64,000 nucleotides of DNA from Allosphingosinicella indica (GTDB lineage: Bacteria > Pseudomonadota > Alphaproteobacteria > Sphingomonadales > Sphingomonadaceae). Shown piece by piece: positions 17,659 to 25,854 of this stretch (its first letter is position 1; each line of letters opens with the position of its first letter). The stretch lies in the NCBI RefSeq assembly GCF_900177405.1, contig NZ_LT840185.1, positions 682,001-746,000 on the forward strand, in the 5' to 3' direction. The position numbers and the translations under genes are program-made. The notes under the pieces are model-generated. The model worked only from the letters and a program-made list of their open reading frames with translations, was not told the DNA's origin and did no database searches.

Positions 17659-18618
17659 TTAAGGCGCGATGGCGAGGCCGTCGCCGTTCTTCCCCGCCGG
17701 CAGCCGCCCGATGAGCTTGCCGGTGAAGAGATCAATCTCCGCGATCCGGTCGATCCCCGTCTCCGCCACATAAAGCCGCGATCCGTCCGCATTGAGTAGG
17801 ATTGTCACCTGCCCGGCACCCTGCTGGCCGCTGAGCGTGATCGTCCGCGTCACCTTGCGGCTGGCGACGTCGATCAGGCTCAAATCCCCGCCGCCGAGGT
17901 TCGAAGTGATCGCCGTCCGCCCGTCGGGGGTGACGACGATGCGGATCGGATTCTTGCCCACCGCCACTTCGCCCACCGGCTTCAGCGACTTCGTATCGAA
18001 CACCCGCACGACATCGCCCTGCCGGTCCGCGACCCAGAGCTGGCCGCCGTCCGGCGTCAGCGCCAGGCCTTCCGGCTCCTTGCCCGCGGGAAGATCGGCG
18101 ATCTTCCTGCCCGCCTTCAGATCGATCACGCTCGCGCTGCCGGATTGCATGTTGGCGACATAGGCACGCGCTGCATCGGGCGAGACCGCAACCATGTGCG
18201 AGGCCTTTTGCCCGGTCGGGATCGCGGTCACCGTCTTGAGGTCGGCGCCGACCACCACGATCGTGTCGCTCTTCTCGGTGGTGGCAACGATGCGGCCGTC
18301 CTTCAGCCAGACGATGCCGTGCGGTGCCTGGTTCGCGCCGAGGTCGATCGTGCCCGTCTTCTCGCGGCTGGCGATGTCGAACAGGTCGATGCTGTTGCCG
18401 CCATAAGCGACGAGCGCGGCGCGCTTGCCGTCGGGCGATATGGCGATTTCGTGCGGGTTCTTGCCGGTGTCGCGCCGCGCCACCTCGCGGCCGGTCGCGA
18501 GATCGACGAAGCTGATGCTGTCCTCGCCCTTGTTGCCGATCAGCAGCGTCCCCGCCGATCCGTCGGGCAGCGGCGGCGCGGCGGCCAGCAACAGGGCGGC
18601 GATGGCGGAAACGGGCAT
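17659..18618 (-). CDS. YncE-like beta-propeller protein, exported
   Basis: A 319-residue protein with a signal peptide (cleavage likely after about residue 14) and repeated blade motifs. Each has a strand pattern like SPDGKRAALVAYGGNSIDLFD or TPDGGQLWVADRQGDVVRVFD, typical of YVTN/YncE seven-bladed propellers. Such proteins bind ligands or partners in the periplasm; the specific role is unknown. It is transcribed divergently from the M15-type peptidase gene, with the starts about 90 bases apart. Confidence 0.87.
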   Translation of the reverse strand: MPVSAIAALLLAAAPPLPDGSAGTLLIGNKGEDSISFVDLATGREVARRDTGKNPHEIAISPDGKRAALVAYGGNSIDLFDIASREKTGTIDLGANQAPHGIVWLKDGRIVATTEKSDTIVVVGADLKTVTAIPTGQKASHMVAVSPDAARAYVANMQSGSASVIDLKAGRKIADLPAGKEPEGLALTPDGGQLWVADRQGDVVRVFDTKSLKPVGEVAVGKNPIRIVVTPDGRTAITSNLGGGDLSLIDVASRKVTRTITLSGQQGAGQVTILLNADGSRLYVAETGIDRIAEIDLFTGKLIGRLPAGKNGDGLAIAP

Positions 18619-18707
18619 CTGTCTCTCCCCTTATATCTCTTGGTGCCAGCCTAGCGCGAAGCGGCGCAGGGGTTCAACGGCGGCGCACGCGACCCTATCT
18701 TCTCCCG

Positions 18708-19331
18708 ATGCGCCTCCCCCGGCTTCTCCCAGCGCTCACCGCGCTGTCGCTCCTCGCTGCGCCCGTCGCGGCGGCGGAGAGCGTCGCCGACGGGCAGGGC
18801 GAGGCCGACTATCATGCCTGGCTGGCGCGCAGCCCCGATGCGCGCGCCAAGGTGATCGCCTTTCGCACGCATCTGGAGGCGCAGGCGGTGGCCGACGTGC
18901 TGCCCACCTGGCAGCTCGTCCGCACCGCGAGCATGTGGCGGGAGTGCGGCGGCCCGCGCTTCGAGGTCGCGCCCTTCACCGAATGGGCGCATGTCGTGAA
19001 GACGTTGAAGTTCGTGCGCAACCATGTCGCGCCGGTGATCGGCCCGGTCGAGGCGGTCTCCGGCTATCGCAACGAGGGGCTCAACCAATGCTCGGGCGGC
19101 GCGAAGGAAAGCGCGCACCGCCACTTCTTCGCGATCGACATGGTGCCCATTCAGGCGATCACGCGCGAGGCGATGATCCGCAGCCTCTGCGCCATCCACC
19201 GCTGGCGGGGCGAAGGCTATGACATCGGCCTCGGCTTCTATTCGGGCACCCGCTTCCACGTCGATTCCAAACGCTTCCGCAAATGGGGGCCCGACGGCAC
19301 CGGTGCGACCTCGCCGTGCAACGCGGCGTAG
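18708..19331 (+). CDS. M15-family peptidase (D-Ala-D-Ala carboxypeptidase-like)
   Basis: A 207-residue exported protein (signal peptide to about residue 23). The zinc site of the M15 family is recognisable as SGYRNEGLN followed by SAHRHFFAIDMVP and, near the end, RFHVDSKRFRKWG. The SxHxxxxAxD...HxD arrangement fits M15A peptidases that trim peptidoglycan peptides. It could act in cell-wall remodelling in the periplasm. No phage lysis genes are next to it. Confidence 0.85.
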   Translation: MRLPRLLPALTALSLLAAPVAAAESVADGQGEADYHAWLARSPDARAKVIAFRTHLEAQAVADVLPTWQLVRTASMWRECGGPRFEVAPFTEWAHVVKTLKFVRNHVAPVIGPVEAVSGYRNEGLNQCSGGAKESAHRHFFAIDMVPIQAITREAMIRSLCAIHRWRGEGYDIGLGFYSGTRFHVDSKRFRKWGPDGTGATSPCNAA

Positions 19332-19360
19332 CGGGGGAGGCCGTGTTTCTCCCCCGTCTC

Positions 19361-19447
19361 CGTCATGCTGAACTCGTTTCAGCATCCATGCCGATGACGA
19401 TCGCGACCGTCTCCGCCATGGACCCTGAACCAAGTTCAGGGTGACGG
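19361..19447. repeat. Second repeat family: CGTCATGCTGAACTCGTTTCAGCATCCAT type
   Basis: The left half contains TGCTGAACTCGTTTCAGCA and the right half CCCTGAACCAAGTTCAGGG, each a hairpin. The halves are inverted relatives. Another copy lies at 25490-25577, there also next to a CCCCGGCGAAAGC element. Confidence 0.75.
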
Positions 19448-19470
19448 TAAGAGCGAACACGCCCCCGCTC

Positions 19471-19546
19471 TTCCCCGGCGAAAGCCGGGGCTCAGCTTCG
19501 AGAATCGGACAAACTAGAGTCTGGACCCCGGCTTTCGCCGGGGAAC
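19471..19546. repeat. REP-like element, CCCCGGCGAAAGCCGGGG family
   Basis: Inverted arms TTCCCCGGCGAAAGCCGGGG and CCCCGGCTTTCGCCGGGGAA with about 30 bases between. Located between convergent genes, directly after the other repeat family. Confidence 0.8.
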
Positions 19547-19563
19547 AGTTTGTCCGCCGCCGC

Positions 19564-20325
19564 TTACTGCGCCTGCGGCGCCGCCGCGCTGGGATCGAGC
19601 GGCAGGCCGCCCAATTGCGTCACGAGCTGCTTGTAGGCGTCGAGATAGGCGAGGACGATCACCTGGCCGATGTCGGTGTTCTGGTAGCCGCCGCCGCCGA
19701 CGCCGGCGAAGCCGCCCCAGAAGCCGCCCGCACCCGCGCCGAAGCCGATGTCCTGTTTGCGCGCATAACCCTCGGTCATCCGCTCCTGCTCGGTGGTGCG
19801 CGAGTTGACGAGCGTCAGCATGACGTTCGCTTCCTTCTTCTTGACCGAGATGCCGCCGATCAGGCCGCCGGTGAAGCGGCTCGAAAGCCCACCGAGCAGC
19901 GCGCCGCCGATGCCGCCGCCGCCGCTGTTGGAATTCTGGCTGACGATGTCCGGCACCACGAAATAATCCGCCGCCTTCACCTGCGCGCGGCCGATGTTCG
20001 AGCCCTGCTGCAACTCGCCATTGTCGGCGAGCGCGCGCTCGATATTGCGGCTGGCGAGGCCCTTGTTGCGGTCGACGAGGCCGAAGCAGCCCGATTTCAT
20101 CACGAACAGCTTGATGATCGCCTCCGGGCTGCCGAGCCCCAGCGCCTGCCACCAATTGTTGTCCGGCTCGACCACCGCGATCGTGCCCAGTTTTCGGGTG
20201 CAGACCGGAATTTCCTGCTGCCCGCGCTCCTGCATCTTGCGGCCCGACGACTTGCCCTGCGCCAGCGCGGGCGCGGCAGTCGCGACCAGAGCGGCTGCGA
20301 CGGCGAATGTAACGAAAGTGCGCAC
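19564..20325 (-). CDS. CsgG/HfaB-like exported protein
   Basis: A 253-residue secreted protein with a signal peptide (TAAPALAQG near residue 23). The region AVVEPDNNWWQALGLGSPEAIIKLFVMKSGCFGLVDRN and the later glycine-rich VKKKEANVMLTLVNSRT part resemble CsgG/curli-assembly-type proteins, which form outer-membrane secretion pores or associated lipoproteins. No lipobox cysteine is visible, which differs from CsgG itself. The start is GTG at 20323-20325 with GGGGAG seven bases before. It is divergent from lepA. No curli subunit or CsgE/F gene is nearby, so curli export is not supported. Confidence 0.72.
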   Translation of the reverse strand: MRTFVTFAVAAALVATAAPALAQGKSSGRKMQERGQQEIPVCTRKLGTIAVVEPDNNWWQALGLGSPEAIIKLFVMKSGCFGLVDRNKGLASRNIERALADNGELQQGSNIGRAQVKAADYFVVPDIVSQNSNSGGGGIGGALLGGLSSRFTGGLIGGISVKKKEANVMLTLVNSRTTEQERMTEGYARKQDIGFGAGAGGFWGGFAGVGGGGYQNTDIGQVIVLAYLDAYKQLVTQLGGLPLDPSAAAPQAQ

Positions 20326-20482
20326 GTTCGAATCTCCCCACGATCCCGGCAGCGACGCCACACGAGCGCGGCCCCGGATCCCTTCCCTGCGCTCGCCGTC
20401 GTCATAGCATCCCGCAGCCGCCCCCGGAAGCCGCTTCGCATTTGCGAAGGCCGCTGCTATCGGCGCTCGCGAACTTCCTGAC

Positions 20483-22312
20483 ATGGCAGCCGACGTGACC
20501 GACCTTTCGAAGATCCGCAATTTCTCGATCATCGCCCATATCGACCACGGCAAATCGACGCTGGCGGACCGGCTGATCCAGCGCACCGGCGGGCTGACCG
20601 ACCGCGAGATGTCGAGCCAGGTGCTCGACAATATGGACATCGAGAAGGAGCGCGGGATCACCATCAAGGCGCAGACCGTGCGCCTGGAATGGACCGCGGC
20701 GGACGGCGAGACCTACACGCTCAACCTCATGGACACGCCCGGCCACGTCGACTTCGCCTACGAGGTCAGCCGGAGCCTCGCGGCGTGCGAGGGCGCGCTG
20801 CTGGTGGTCGATGCGGCGCAGGGCGTCGAGGCGCAGACGCTCGCCAACGTCTACCAGTCGATCGAGCACGATCACGAGATCGTCCCCGTCATCAACAAGA
20901 TCGACCTTCCCTCGGCCGAGCCCGACAAGGTGAAGGCCGAGATCGAGGACATCATCGGCCTCGCCGCCGACGATGCGGTGCTCGCCTCCGCCAAATCGGG
21001 CATCGGCATTGACGAGGTACTGCAGGCGGTGGTCGATCGCATCCCGCCGCCCAAGGGCGATCGCGACGCGCCGCTGAAGGCCATGCTGGTGGATAGCTGG
21101 TACGACCCCTATCTCGGCGTCGTCATCCTCATCCGCGTGATCGACGGCAGCATCCGCAAGGGCCAGATGGTCAAGTTCATGGCCGGCGGTACCCAGCATC
21201 TGGTCGATCGCGTCGGCGCGTTCCGCCCCAAGATCGAGAATCTGCCCGAGCTCGGACCCGGCGAAATCGGCTTCATCACCGCGCAGATCAAGGACATCAG
21301 CCAGACCCGCGTCGGCGACACGATCACCGACGTCAAGCGCCCCGCGCCCGCGCCGCTCGCCGGCTTCAAGGAGGTGCAGCCGGTGGTGTTCTGCGGCCTC
21401 TTCCCGGTCGATGCCGCGGATTTCGAGAAGCTGCGCGATTCGATCCACAAGCTGCGCCTCAACGACGCCAGCTTCTCGTTCGAGATGGAAACGTCCGCCG
21501 CGCTCGGCTTCGGCTTCCGCTGCGGCTTCCTCGGCCTCCTCCACCTCGAGATCATCCAGGAGCGGCTGACGCGAGAATATGACCTCGATCTCATCACCAC
21601 CGCGCCGAGCGTCGTCTACAAGATCCACCTCTCCAAATCGAAGGAGGAGGGCGCCAAGACGATCGAGCTCCACAACCCCGCCGACATGCCCGATCCCAAC
21701 CGGATCGACACCATCGAGGAACCGTGGATCGAGGCGACCATCTATGTGCCCGACGAATATCTCGGCGCGATTCTCAAGCTCTGCCAGGACCGGCGCGGCA
21801 TCCAGAAAGACCTGACCTATGTCGGCGGCCGCGCGCAGCTCCGCTACGAGCTGCCGCTGAACGAAGTGGTGTTCGATTTCTACGACCGGCTGAAGAGCAT
21901 CAGCCGCGGCTATGCCAGCTTCGACTATCACCAGATCGGCCACCGCGAGGGCGATCTCGTCAAGATGTCGATCCTGGTGAATGCCGAGCCGGTCGATGCG
22001 CTCAGCATGATCGTCCACCGCGCCAGCGCCGAGACGCGCGGCCGCGGCATGTGCGAGCGGCTGAAGGACCTCATCCCCCGCCACCTCTTCAAGATCCCGA
22101 TCCAGGCGGCGATCGGCGGCAAGGTCATCGCCCGCGAGACGATCGCGGCGCTCCGCAAGGACGTCACCGCCAAATGCTATGGCGGCGACATCAGCCGCAA
22201 GAAGAAGCTCCTCGAAAAGCAGAAAGAGGGCAAGAAGCGGATGCGCGAATATGGCAGCGTCCAGATTCCGCAGGAGGCGTTCATCGCCGCGCTCCGGATG
22301 GGCGAGGAATAA
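20483..22312 (+). CDS. lepA: Elongation factor 4 (back-translocating GTPase)
   Basis: LepA/EF-4 is a ribosome-bound GTPase. The 609-residue protein has the G1 loop [14 protein letters not shown] near residue 22, DTPGHVDF, and [12 protein letters not shown]. Domains II, III and V follow, with the LepA-specific C-terminal part rich in lysine ([17 protein letters not shown]). The end, RMGEE, is short as usual. It is probably followed in the same transcript by the gene at 22379. Confidence 0.97.
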   Translation: MAADVTDLSKIRNFSIIAHIDHGKSTLADRLIQRTGGLTDREMSSQVLDNMDIEKERGITIKAQTVRLEWTAADGETYTLNLMDTPGHVDFAYEVSRSLAACEGALLVVDAAQGVEAQTLANVYQSIEHDHEIVPVINKIDLPSAEPDKVKAEIEDIIGLAADDAVLASAKSGIGIDEVLQAVVDRIPPPKGDRDAPLKAMLVDSWYDPYLGVVILIRVIDGSIRKGQMVKFMAGGTQHLVDRVGAFRPKIENLPELGPGEIGFITAQIKDISQTRVGDTITDVKRPAPAPLAGFKEVQPVVFCGLFPVDAADFEKLRDSIHKLRLNDASFSFEMETSAALGFGFRCGFLGLLHLEIIQERLTREYDLDLITTAPSVVYKIHLSKSKEEGAKTIELHNPADMPDPNRIDTIEEPWIEATIYVPDEYLGAILKLCQDRRGIQKDLTYVGGRAQLRYELPLNEVVFDFYDRLKSISRGYASFDYHQIGHREGDLVKMSILVNAEPVDALSMIVHRASAETRGRGMCERLKDLIPRHLFKIPIQAAIGGKVIARETIAALRKDVTAKCYGGDISRKKKLLEKQKEGKKRMREYGSVQIPQEAFIAALRMGEE

Positions 22313-22378
22313 GCCCGCCCGCCGGACGTCCGGCTCCGCCGCGCTCGCCACGGTCGGCTTGCGCGGCACGGCAGAGGG

Positions 22379-23077
22379 GTGGCACGGTTGCGCAATATCG
22401 ATTTCAGTTCGTGGCACAGCCTGCTCGGCACGTTGATCGGCCTCGCCCTGTTCGCTCTGATCGGCGTCGGCGTGCGCCTCCTCGCGATGATGACGATCCA
22501 GCAGCGCCGCGAACGGCTCAACCGGCAGATCAACGAGCGGCTACGGACGCTGATTGCGGCTTATAAGGTCCTGGGCGGATCGTTCACCGGCGATCTCGCC
22601 GTCGATCCGACCCATCTGGGTGACGAGCGGCGCCGGCAGCGCGATGCCGATGCCGTGGCGATTCCCGATCCGGCCAGCGGCGGTCCGGGATCGGATCGCG
22701 CCCGGCGCATCCGCGATGCGGTGGAGGCCGCGCTGTCCGACATCATCCTGCTCGGCACCGAAGAGCATGTCCGCCTGGCCGAGCGTGCCGCGCGCGAGCT
22801 GGCGGCGGGACGCGCGGTGCACACCCATGCGCTCGTCGTCTCGCTTCGCGATTTCATTCGCCGCGCGCTCGATCTCGAGCCGATACCGGCCGATCTCGAC
22901 ATCCCGGCACAAGGCCCGACGCGGCCTGCTGGCGCCGGCGCGCGCGGCAAGGGCGAAGGCGATCGCGCGCGCGGTGGCGGTGGTGGCGGTGGTGGTGGCG
23001 GGATGGGTGGCGGCGGCGGAATGGGCGGCGCGGGCGGAGCGATGGACGACGACCCCGCCGCCGGCCACGGCGCCTGA
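22379..23077 (+). CDS. Hypothetical membrane-anchored protein with glycine-rich tail
   Basis: A 232-residue protein with one transmembrane segment at about residues 15-38 and a basic region. A helical soluble domain follows (ending SLRDFIRRALDLEPIP), then a very glycine-rich tail from about residue 197 (a run of ten glycines with Gly-Gly-Met blocks). I recognise no family. Codon and GC pattern are like its neighbours. It starts 67 bases after lepA. The gly-rich end could be a flexible linker or a low-complexity interaction segment. Confidence 0.7.
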   Translation: MARLRNIDFSSWHSLLGTLIGLALFALIGVGVRLLAMMTIQQRRERLNRQINERLRTLIAAYKVLGGSFTGDLAVDPTHLGDERRRQRDADAVAIPDPASGGPGSDRARRIRDAVEAALSDIILLGTEEHVRLAERAARELAAGRAVHTHALVVSLRDFIRRALDLEPIPADLDIPAQGPTRPAGAGARGKGEGDRARGGGGGGGGGGMGGGGGMGGAGGAMDDDPAAGHGA

Positions 23078-23242
23078 ACACCCGTCGGAAGCGCGCCGCG
23101 AGCGGTATCGCCAGCCCCGCCTCGAAGTCCTCGGCCGCACCGCGCAGGCAAGCAGCGGCCACGCGGCCGCGGGACGCGAGCCTTGCCCGGAGCGGGTGCT
23201 GGGGTTAGTCCTTTCGGCCTCCCCCGATCCGAAAGGCCGCCT

Positions 23243-25210
23243 TTGATCCGCTTCGCTCTCGCGCTTCCCTTCGCCGCCGCGCTTGCCCTTGCCGGGTGCA
23301 AGGAGAAGCCGGCCGAGACGCCGACCGACGCGCCGATGCAGGCGGGCGCGCAGCGGATGGTCGCGCCGGTGCTGCTGACGCCGGACGCCAAGGACATCCA
23401 CAGCTACGCCGTTCCGGCGGAGGCGCGGGTGACGCATGTCGCGCTCAACCTCACCGCCGATTTCCAGCAGAAGATCCTCTACGGCACCGCGACGCTGCAC
23501 GTCGCCGCGGCGAAGGGCGCCAAGCGCATCATCCTCGACGACAAGGGGCTGGAGATTGTCTCGGTCCGCAGCCGATCGGGCGAGCCGCTGCGCTGGCAGG
23601 TCGGCGAGGGCGACGACATGCTCGGCCGCCCGCTCGAAGTCGAGCTCGCCGGCGCGGACCGCATCGTCATCGAATATAGGAGCGCGCCGGACGCCGCCGC
23701 GCTGCAATGGCTGACCCCGGAGCAGACCGCCGGCAAGCGCCACCCCTTCCTGTTCAGCCAGGGCCAGTCGATCCTCAACCGCACCTGGATTCCGACGCAG
23801 GACAGCCCCGGCATCCGCCAGACGTGGGAGGCGCGCATCGTCGTCCCCGCGCCGCTGAAGGCGGTGATGAGCGGCGAGGCGCTGACTCCGGAAGGCGAGC
23901 CCGCGGGCGAGGGCAAGCGCGCCTTCCGCTTCCGCATGGACAAGCCCGTCGCGCCCTATCTCATCGCGCTCGCCGCGGGCGACATCGCCTTCCAGAGCCT
24001 GGGGCCGCGCACCGGCGTCTGGGCCGAGCCGGTGACGCTGAAGGCGGCCGCCAACGAGCTGCACGATACCGAGAAGATGGTCGACGCCGCCGAGCGGCTC
24101 TATGGCCCCTATCGCTGGGGCCGCTACGACATGATCGTGCTGCCGCCCTCCTTCCCGTTCGGCGGGATGGAAAATCCGATGCTGACCTTCCTGACGCCGA
24201 CGATGCTCGCGGGCGACCGCAGCCTCACCAGCCTCATCGCGCACGAGCTGGCGCATAGCTGGTCGGGCAATCTCGTCACCAACGCCACCTGGGCGGATTT
24301 CTGGCTGAACGAGGGGATCACCACCTATATCGAGAGTCGCATCATGGAAGCGCTCTACGGCCCCGAGCGCGCGCAGATGCTCAAATCGCTCGGCTGGGAG
24401 GATCTCCAGAATGCGGTGCGCGACGCGGGCGGCGCCGCAGCTCCCGCCACCCAGCTCCACCTCGATCTCAAGGGCCAGGACCCCGACGAGGGCATGGCCG
24501 ACATCGCCTATGAGAAGGGCGCCGCGTTCCTGCGCACCATCGAGGCCGCGGTCGGCCGCGAGCGGTTCGACGCTTGGCTCCGCTCCTATTTCGACCGCCA
24601 CGCCTTCCAGCCGATCACCACGCGGCTGTTCCTCGAGGATCTGCGTGCCAACCTCATCAAGGGCGACACGGCGCTGGAGAAGAAGCTGCAGCTCGACGCC
24701 TGGGCCTATCGCCCCGGCATTCCGTCCAACGCCGCCGCGCCGGTCTCGCCCGAGCTGGAGAAGATGGCGGCCGCCGCCAAGGCCTATGGCCCGGAGACCT
24801 CGCCCGACGCGCTCGGCTTCAACAATTGGGGCACGCAGGAGCGGGTGCGCTTCTTGAACGCCCTCCCGCGCGATCTCGGCACCGAGCAGCTCCAGCGGCT
24901 CGACGGCACCTTCAAGCTCTCGCAGACGCGCAACAGCGAAGTGCTCTTCGCCTGGCTCCGCCTCGCGATCGCCAACCGCTACGACCCCGCCGTCCCCGCG
25001 ATCGAGCGTTTCCTGACCAGCATGGGCCGCCGCAAGTTCGTCGAACCCCTCTTCCGCGACCTCCTCGCCCAAGCCGACTGGGGCCGCCCGATCGCCGAGC
25101 GCGTCTATGCGAAGGCAAGGCCCGGCTACCACGCGGTAACGGCGGGAAGCGTCGATGCGCTGCTCAAGCCGGCGGAGGAAGAAGCGGCGAAGGCGGAGAA
25201 GGCGGGCTAA
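23243..25210 (+). CDS. M1-family metallopeptidase (aminopeptidase), lipoprotein
   Basis: A zinc aminopeptidase of the M1 family that removes N-terminal residues from peptides. The exopeptidase motif GGMENPMLTF precedes the zinc site HELAHSWSGN and the downstream NEGITTYIE glutamate. An N-terminal lipobox (ALALAGCKEK) predicts a lipoprotein facing the periplasm. The probable start is TTG at 23243, preceded by AAGG and giving 655 residues. An upstream in-frame start at 23183 would add 20 residues ahead of the signal peptide and is less likely. The protein resembles leukotriene A4 hydrolase-type M1 enzymes in its C-terminal helical domain. Confidence 0.92.
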   Translation: MIRFALALPFAAALALAGCKEKPAETPTDAPMQAGAQRMVAPVLLTPDAKDIHSYAVPAEARVTHVALNLTADFQQKILYGTATLHVAAAKGAKRIILDDKGLEIVSVRSRSGEPLRWQVGEGDDMLGRPLEVELAGADRIVIEYRSAPDAAALQWLTPEQTAGKRHPFLFSQGQSILNRTWIPTQDSPGIRQTWEARIVVPAPLKAVMSGEALTPEGEPAGEGKRAFRFRMDKPVAPYLIALAAGDIAFQSLGPRTGVWAEPVTLKAAANELHDTEKMVDAAERLYGPYRWGRYDMIVLPPSFPFGGMENPMLTFLTPTMLAGDRSLTSLIAHELAHSWSGNLVTNATWADFWLNEGITTYIESRIMEALYGPERAQMLKSLGWEDLQNAVRDAGGAAAPATQLHLDLKGQDPDEGMADIAYEKGAAFLRTIEAAVGRERFDAWLRSYFDRHAFQPITTRLFLEDLRANLIKGDTALEKKLQLDAWAYRPGIPSNAAAPVSPELEKMAAAAKAYGPETSPDALGFNNWGTQERVRFLNALPRDLGTEQLQRLDGTFKLSQTRNSEVLFAWLRLAIANRYDPAVPAIERFLTSMGRRKFVEPLFRDLLAQADWGRPIAERVYAKARPGYHAVTAGSVDALLKPAEEEAAKAEKAG

Positions 25211-25260
25211 GTACGCCTCGCAACGCCAACTGGATTGTCTTAGAGCTTCACGTCGGCTTC

Positions 25261-25336
25261 CCGTCATTGCGAGCGCAGCGAAGCAATCCAGCCGCGCGAC
25301 TGGATTGCTTCGTCGCTTTGCTCCTCGCAATGACCG
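25261..25336. repeat. REP-like element, CGTCATTGCGAGCGCAGCGAAGC family
   Basis: Arms CGTCATTGCGAGCGCAGCG..GCAATCCAG and CTGGATTGC...CTCGCAATGACCG are inverted. This is the second copy of the element at 10873. Confidence 0.8.
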
Positions 25337-25393
25337 TAGAACTTGGACGCGTCGCATGGTGCCGGGCTGCGACGGCTGCACAGCCAACCCACT

Positions 25394-25466
25394 GCTCCCC
25401 GGCGCACGCCGGGGTCCGGTCTGGGCCAGAGCATAAGTGCTCGGCCCCGGCTTTCGCCGAGGAACG
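25394..25466. repeat. REP-like element, CCCCGGC.. family, degenerate
   Basis: Arms CTCCCCGGCGCACGCCGGGG and CCCCGGCTTTCGCCGAGGAA. The left hairpin loop differs from the standard copies and the right arm has one mismatch. Confidence 0.7.
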
Positions 25467-25489
25467 CGAGCGCTTGATGCTTATCAAGA

Positions 25490-25577
25490 ACGTCACCCTG
25501 AACTCGTTTCAGGGTCCATCTTGGCGACAGTCGCGTCCTCATCGAGATGGATGCTGAAACAAGTTCAGCATGACGTC
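25490..25577. repeat. Second repeat family, inverted pair
   Basis: Left: CACCCTGAACTCGTTTCAGGGTCCAT. Right: ATGGATGCTGAAACAAGTTC followed by AGCATGACG. Same family as 19361-19447, in the opposite order. Confidence 0.75.
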
Positions 25578-25648
25578 TGCGCGGGTGTCCAGCATCAGCG
25601 AATCCACGTGCCGGTCAGACCATCACACCTCCCTCCCCCACCCCAATC

Positions 25649-25664
25649 GTAAAAAAATTTTTAC
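25649..25664. promoter_or_regulatory. AT-rich near-palindrome upstream of nrdA
   Basis: GTAAAAAAATTTTTAC stands out in an otherwise GC-rich region. It could be an UP-like or bendable element of the nrd promoter. A TTGACG at 25669-25674 just after it could be a -35 box, but no good -10 box is 17 bases on, so this is tentative. Confidence 0.35.
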
Positions 25665-25787
25665 CGTCTTGACGGGGCAGGAAAGGACTCTTTTCCGGCG
25701 CGTCGCGGGTGGCACGGCGGACACATTGCGCCTGCCGCAACCAAACCCCATCTTGCCATGGGCCGCCCGCCCGTTTTAGCCCTGTCA

Positions 25788-25803
25788 TCACAACATAGGG
25801 GGA
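25788..25803. promoter_or_regulatory. Probable distal NrdR box (degenerate)
   Basis: TCACAACATAGGGGGA matches the NrdR consensus acaCwAtATaTwGtgt at about 10 of 16 positions. Its start is exactly 31 bases before the near-perfect box at 25819, the spacing expected of paired NrdR sites. Confidence 0.45.
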
Positions 25804-25818
25804 TCGGGCGAGGCCCTC

Positions 25819-25834
25819 GCCCTATATATTGTGT
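25819..25834. promoter_or_regulatory. NrdR box upstream of nrdA
   Basis: GCCCTATATATTGTGT matches the NrdR consensus (acaCwAtATaTwGtgt) at 14 of 16 positions. It lies 20 bases before the nrdA start codon. The sequence right after it, TATAAG, could serve as a -10 box. NrdR is an ATP/dATP-sensing repressor of ribonucleotide reductase genes; its own gene is not in the window. Confidence 0.8.
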
Positions 25835-25854
25835 ATAAGATAGGGGAGAAAGCT

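Larger units (their letters stand above)
25211..25854. other. Long intergenic leader of the nrd operon with stacked repeats
   Basis: 644 bases with no convincing gene. From left to right: two REP-type elements (25261-25336, 25394-25466), an element of the second repeat family (25490-25577), two GANTC sites (25600-25604 and 25686-25690), an AT-rich near-palindrome (25649-25664) and two NrdR-like boxes (25788-25834). The repeats probably belong to the end of the M1 gene and the rest to the nrdA promoter region. Confidence 0.7.

Noticed and set aside
20402-22417. A 671-codon minus-strand frame opposite lepA
   Set aside because: lepA is certain; the opposing frame has no domains.
22541-25387. 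A 948-codon minus-strand frame opposite the M1 peptidase gene
   Set aside because: It spans several genes, is low in recognisable motifs and is very Arg/Gly/Glu-rich; an antisense shadow.
25831-25854. An upstream GTG as nrdA start
   Set aside because: It would start inside the NrdR box. The GTG at 25855 has GGGGAG at proper spacing.
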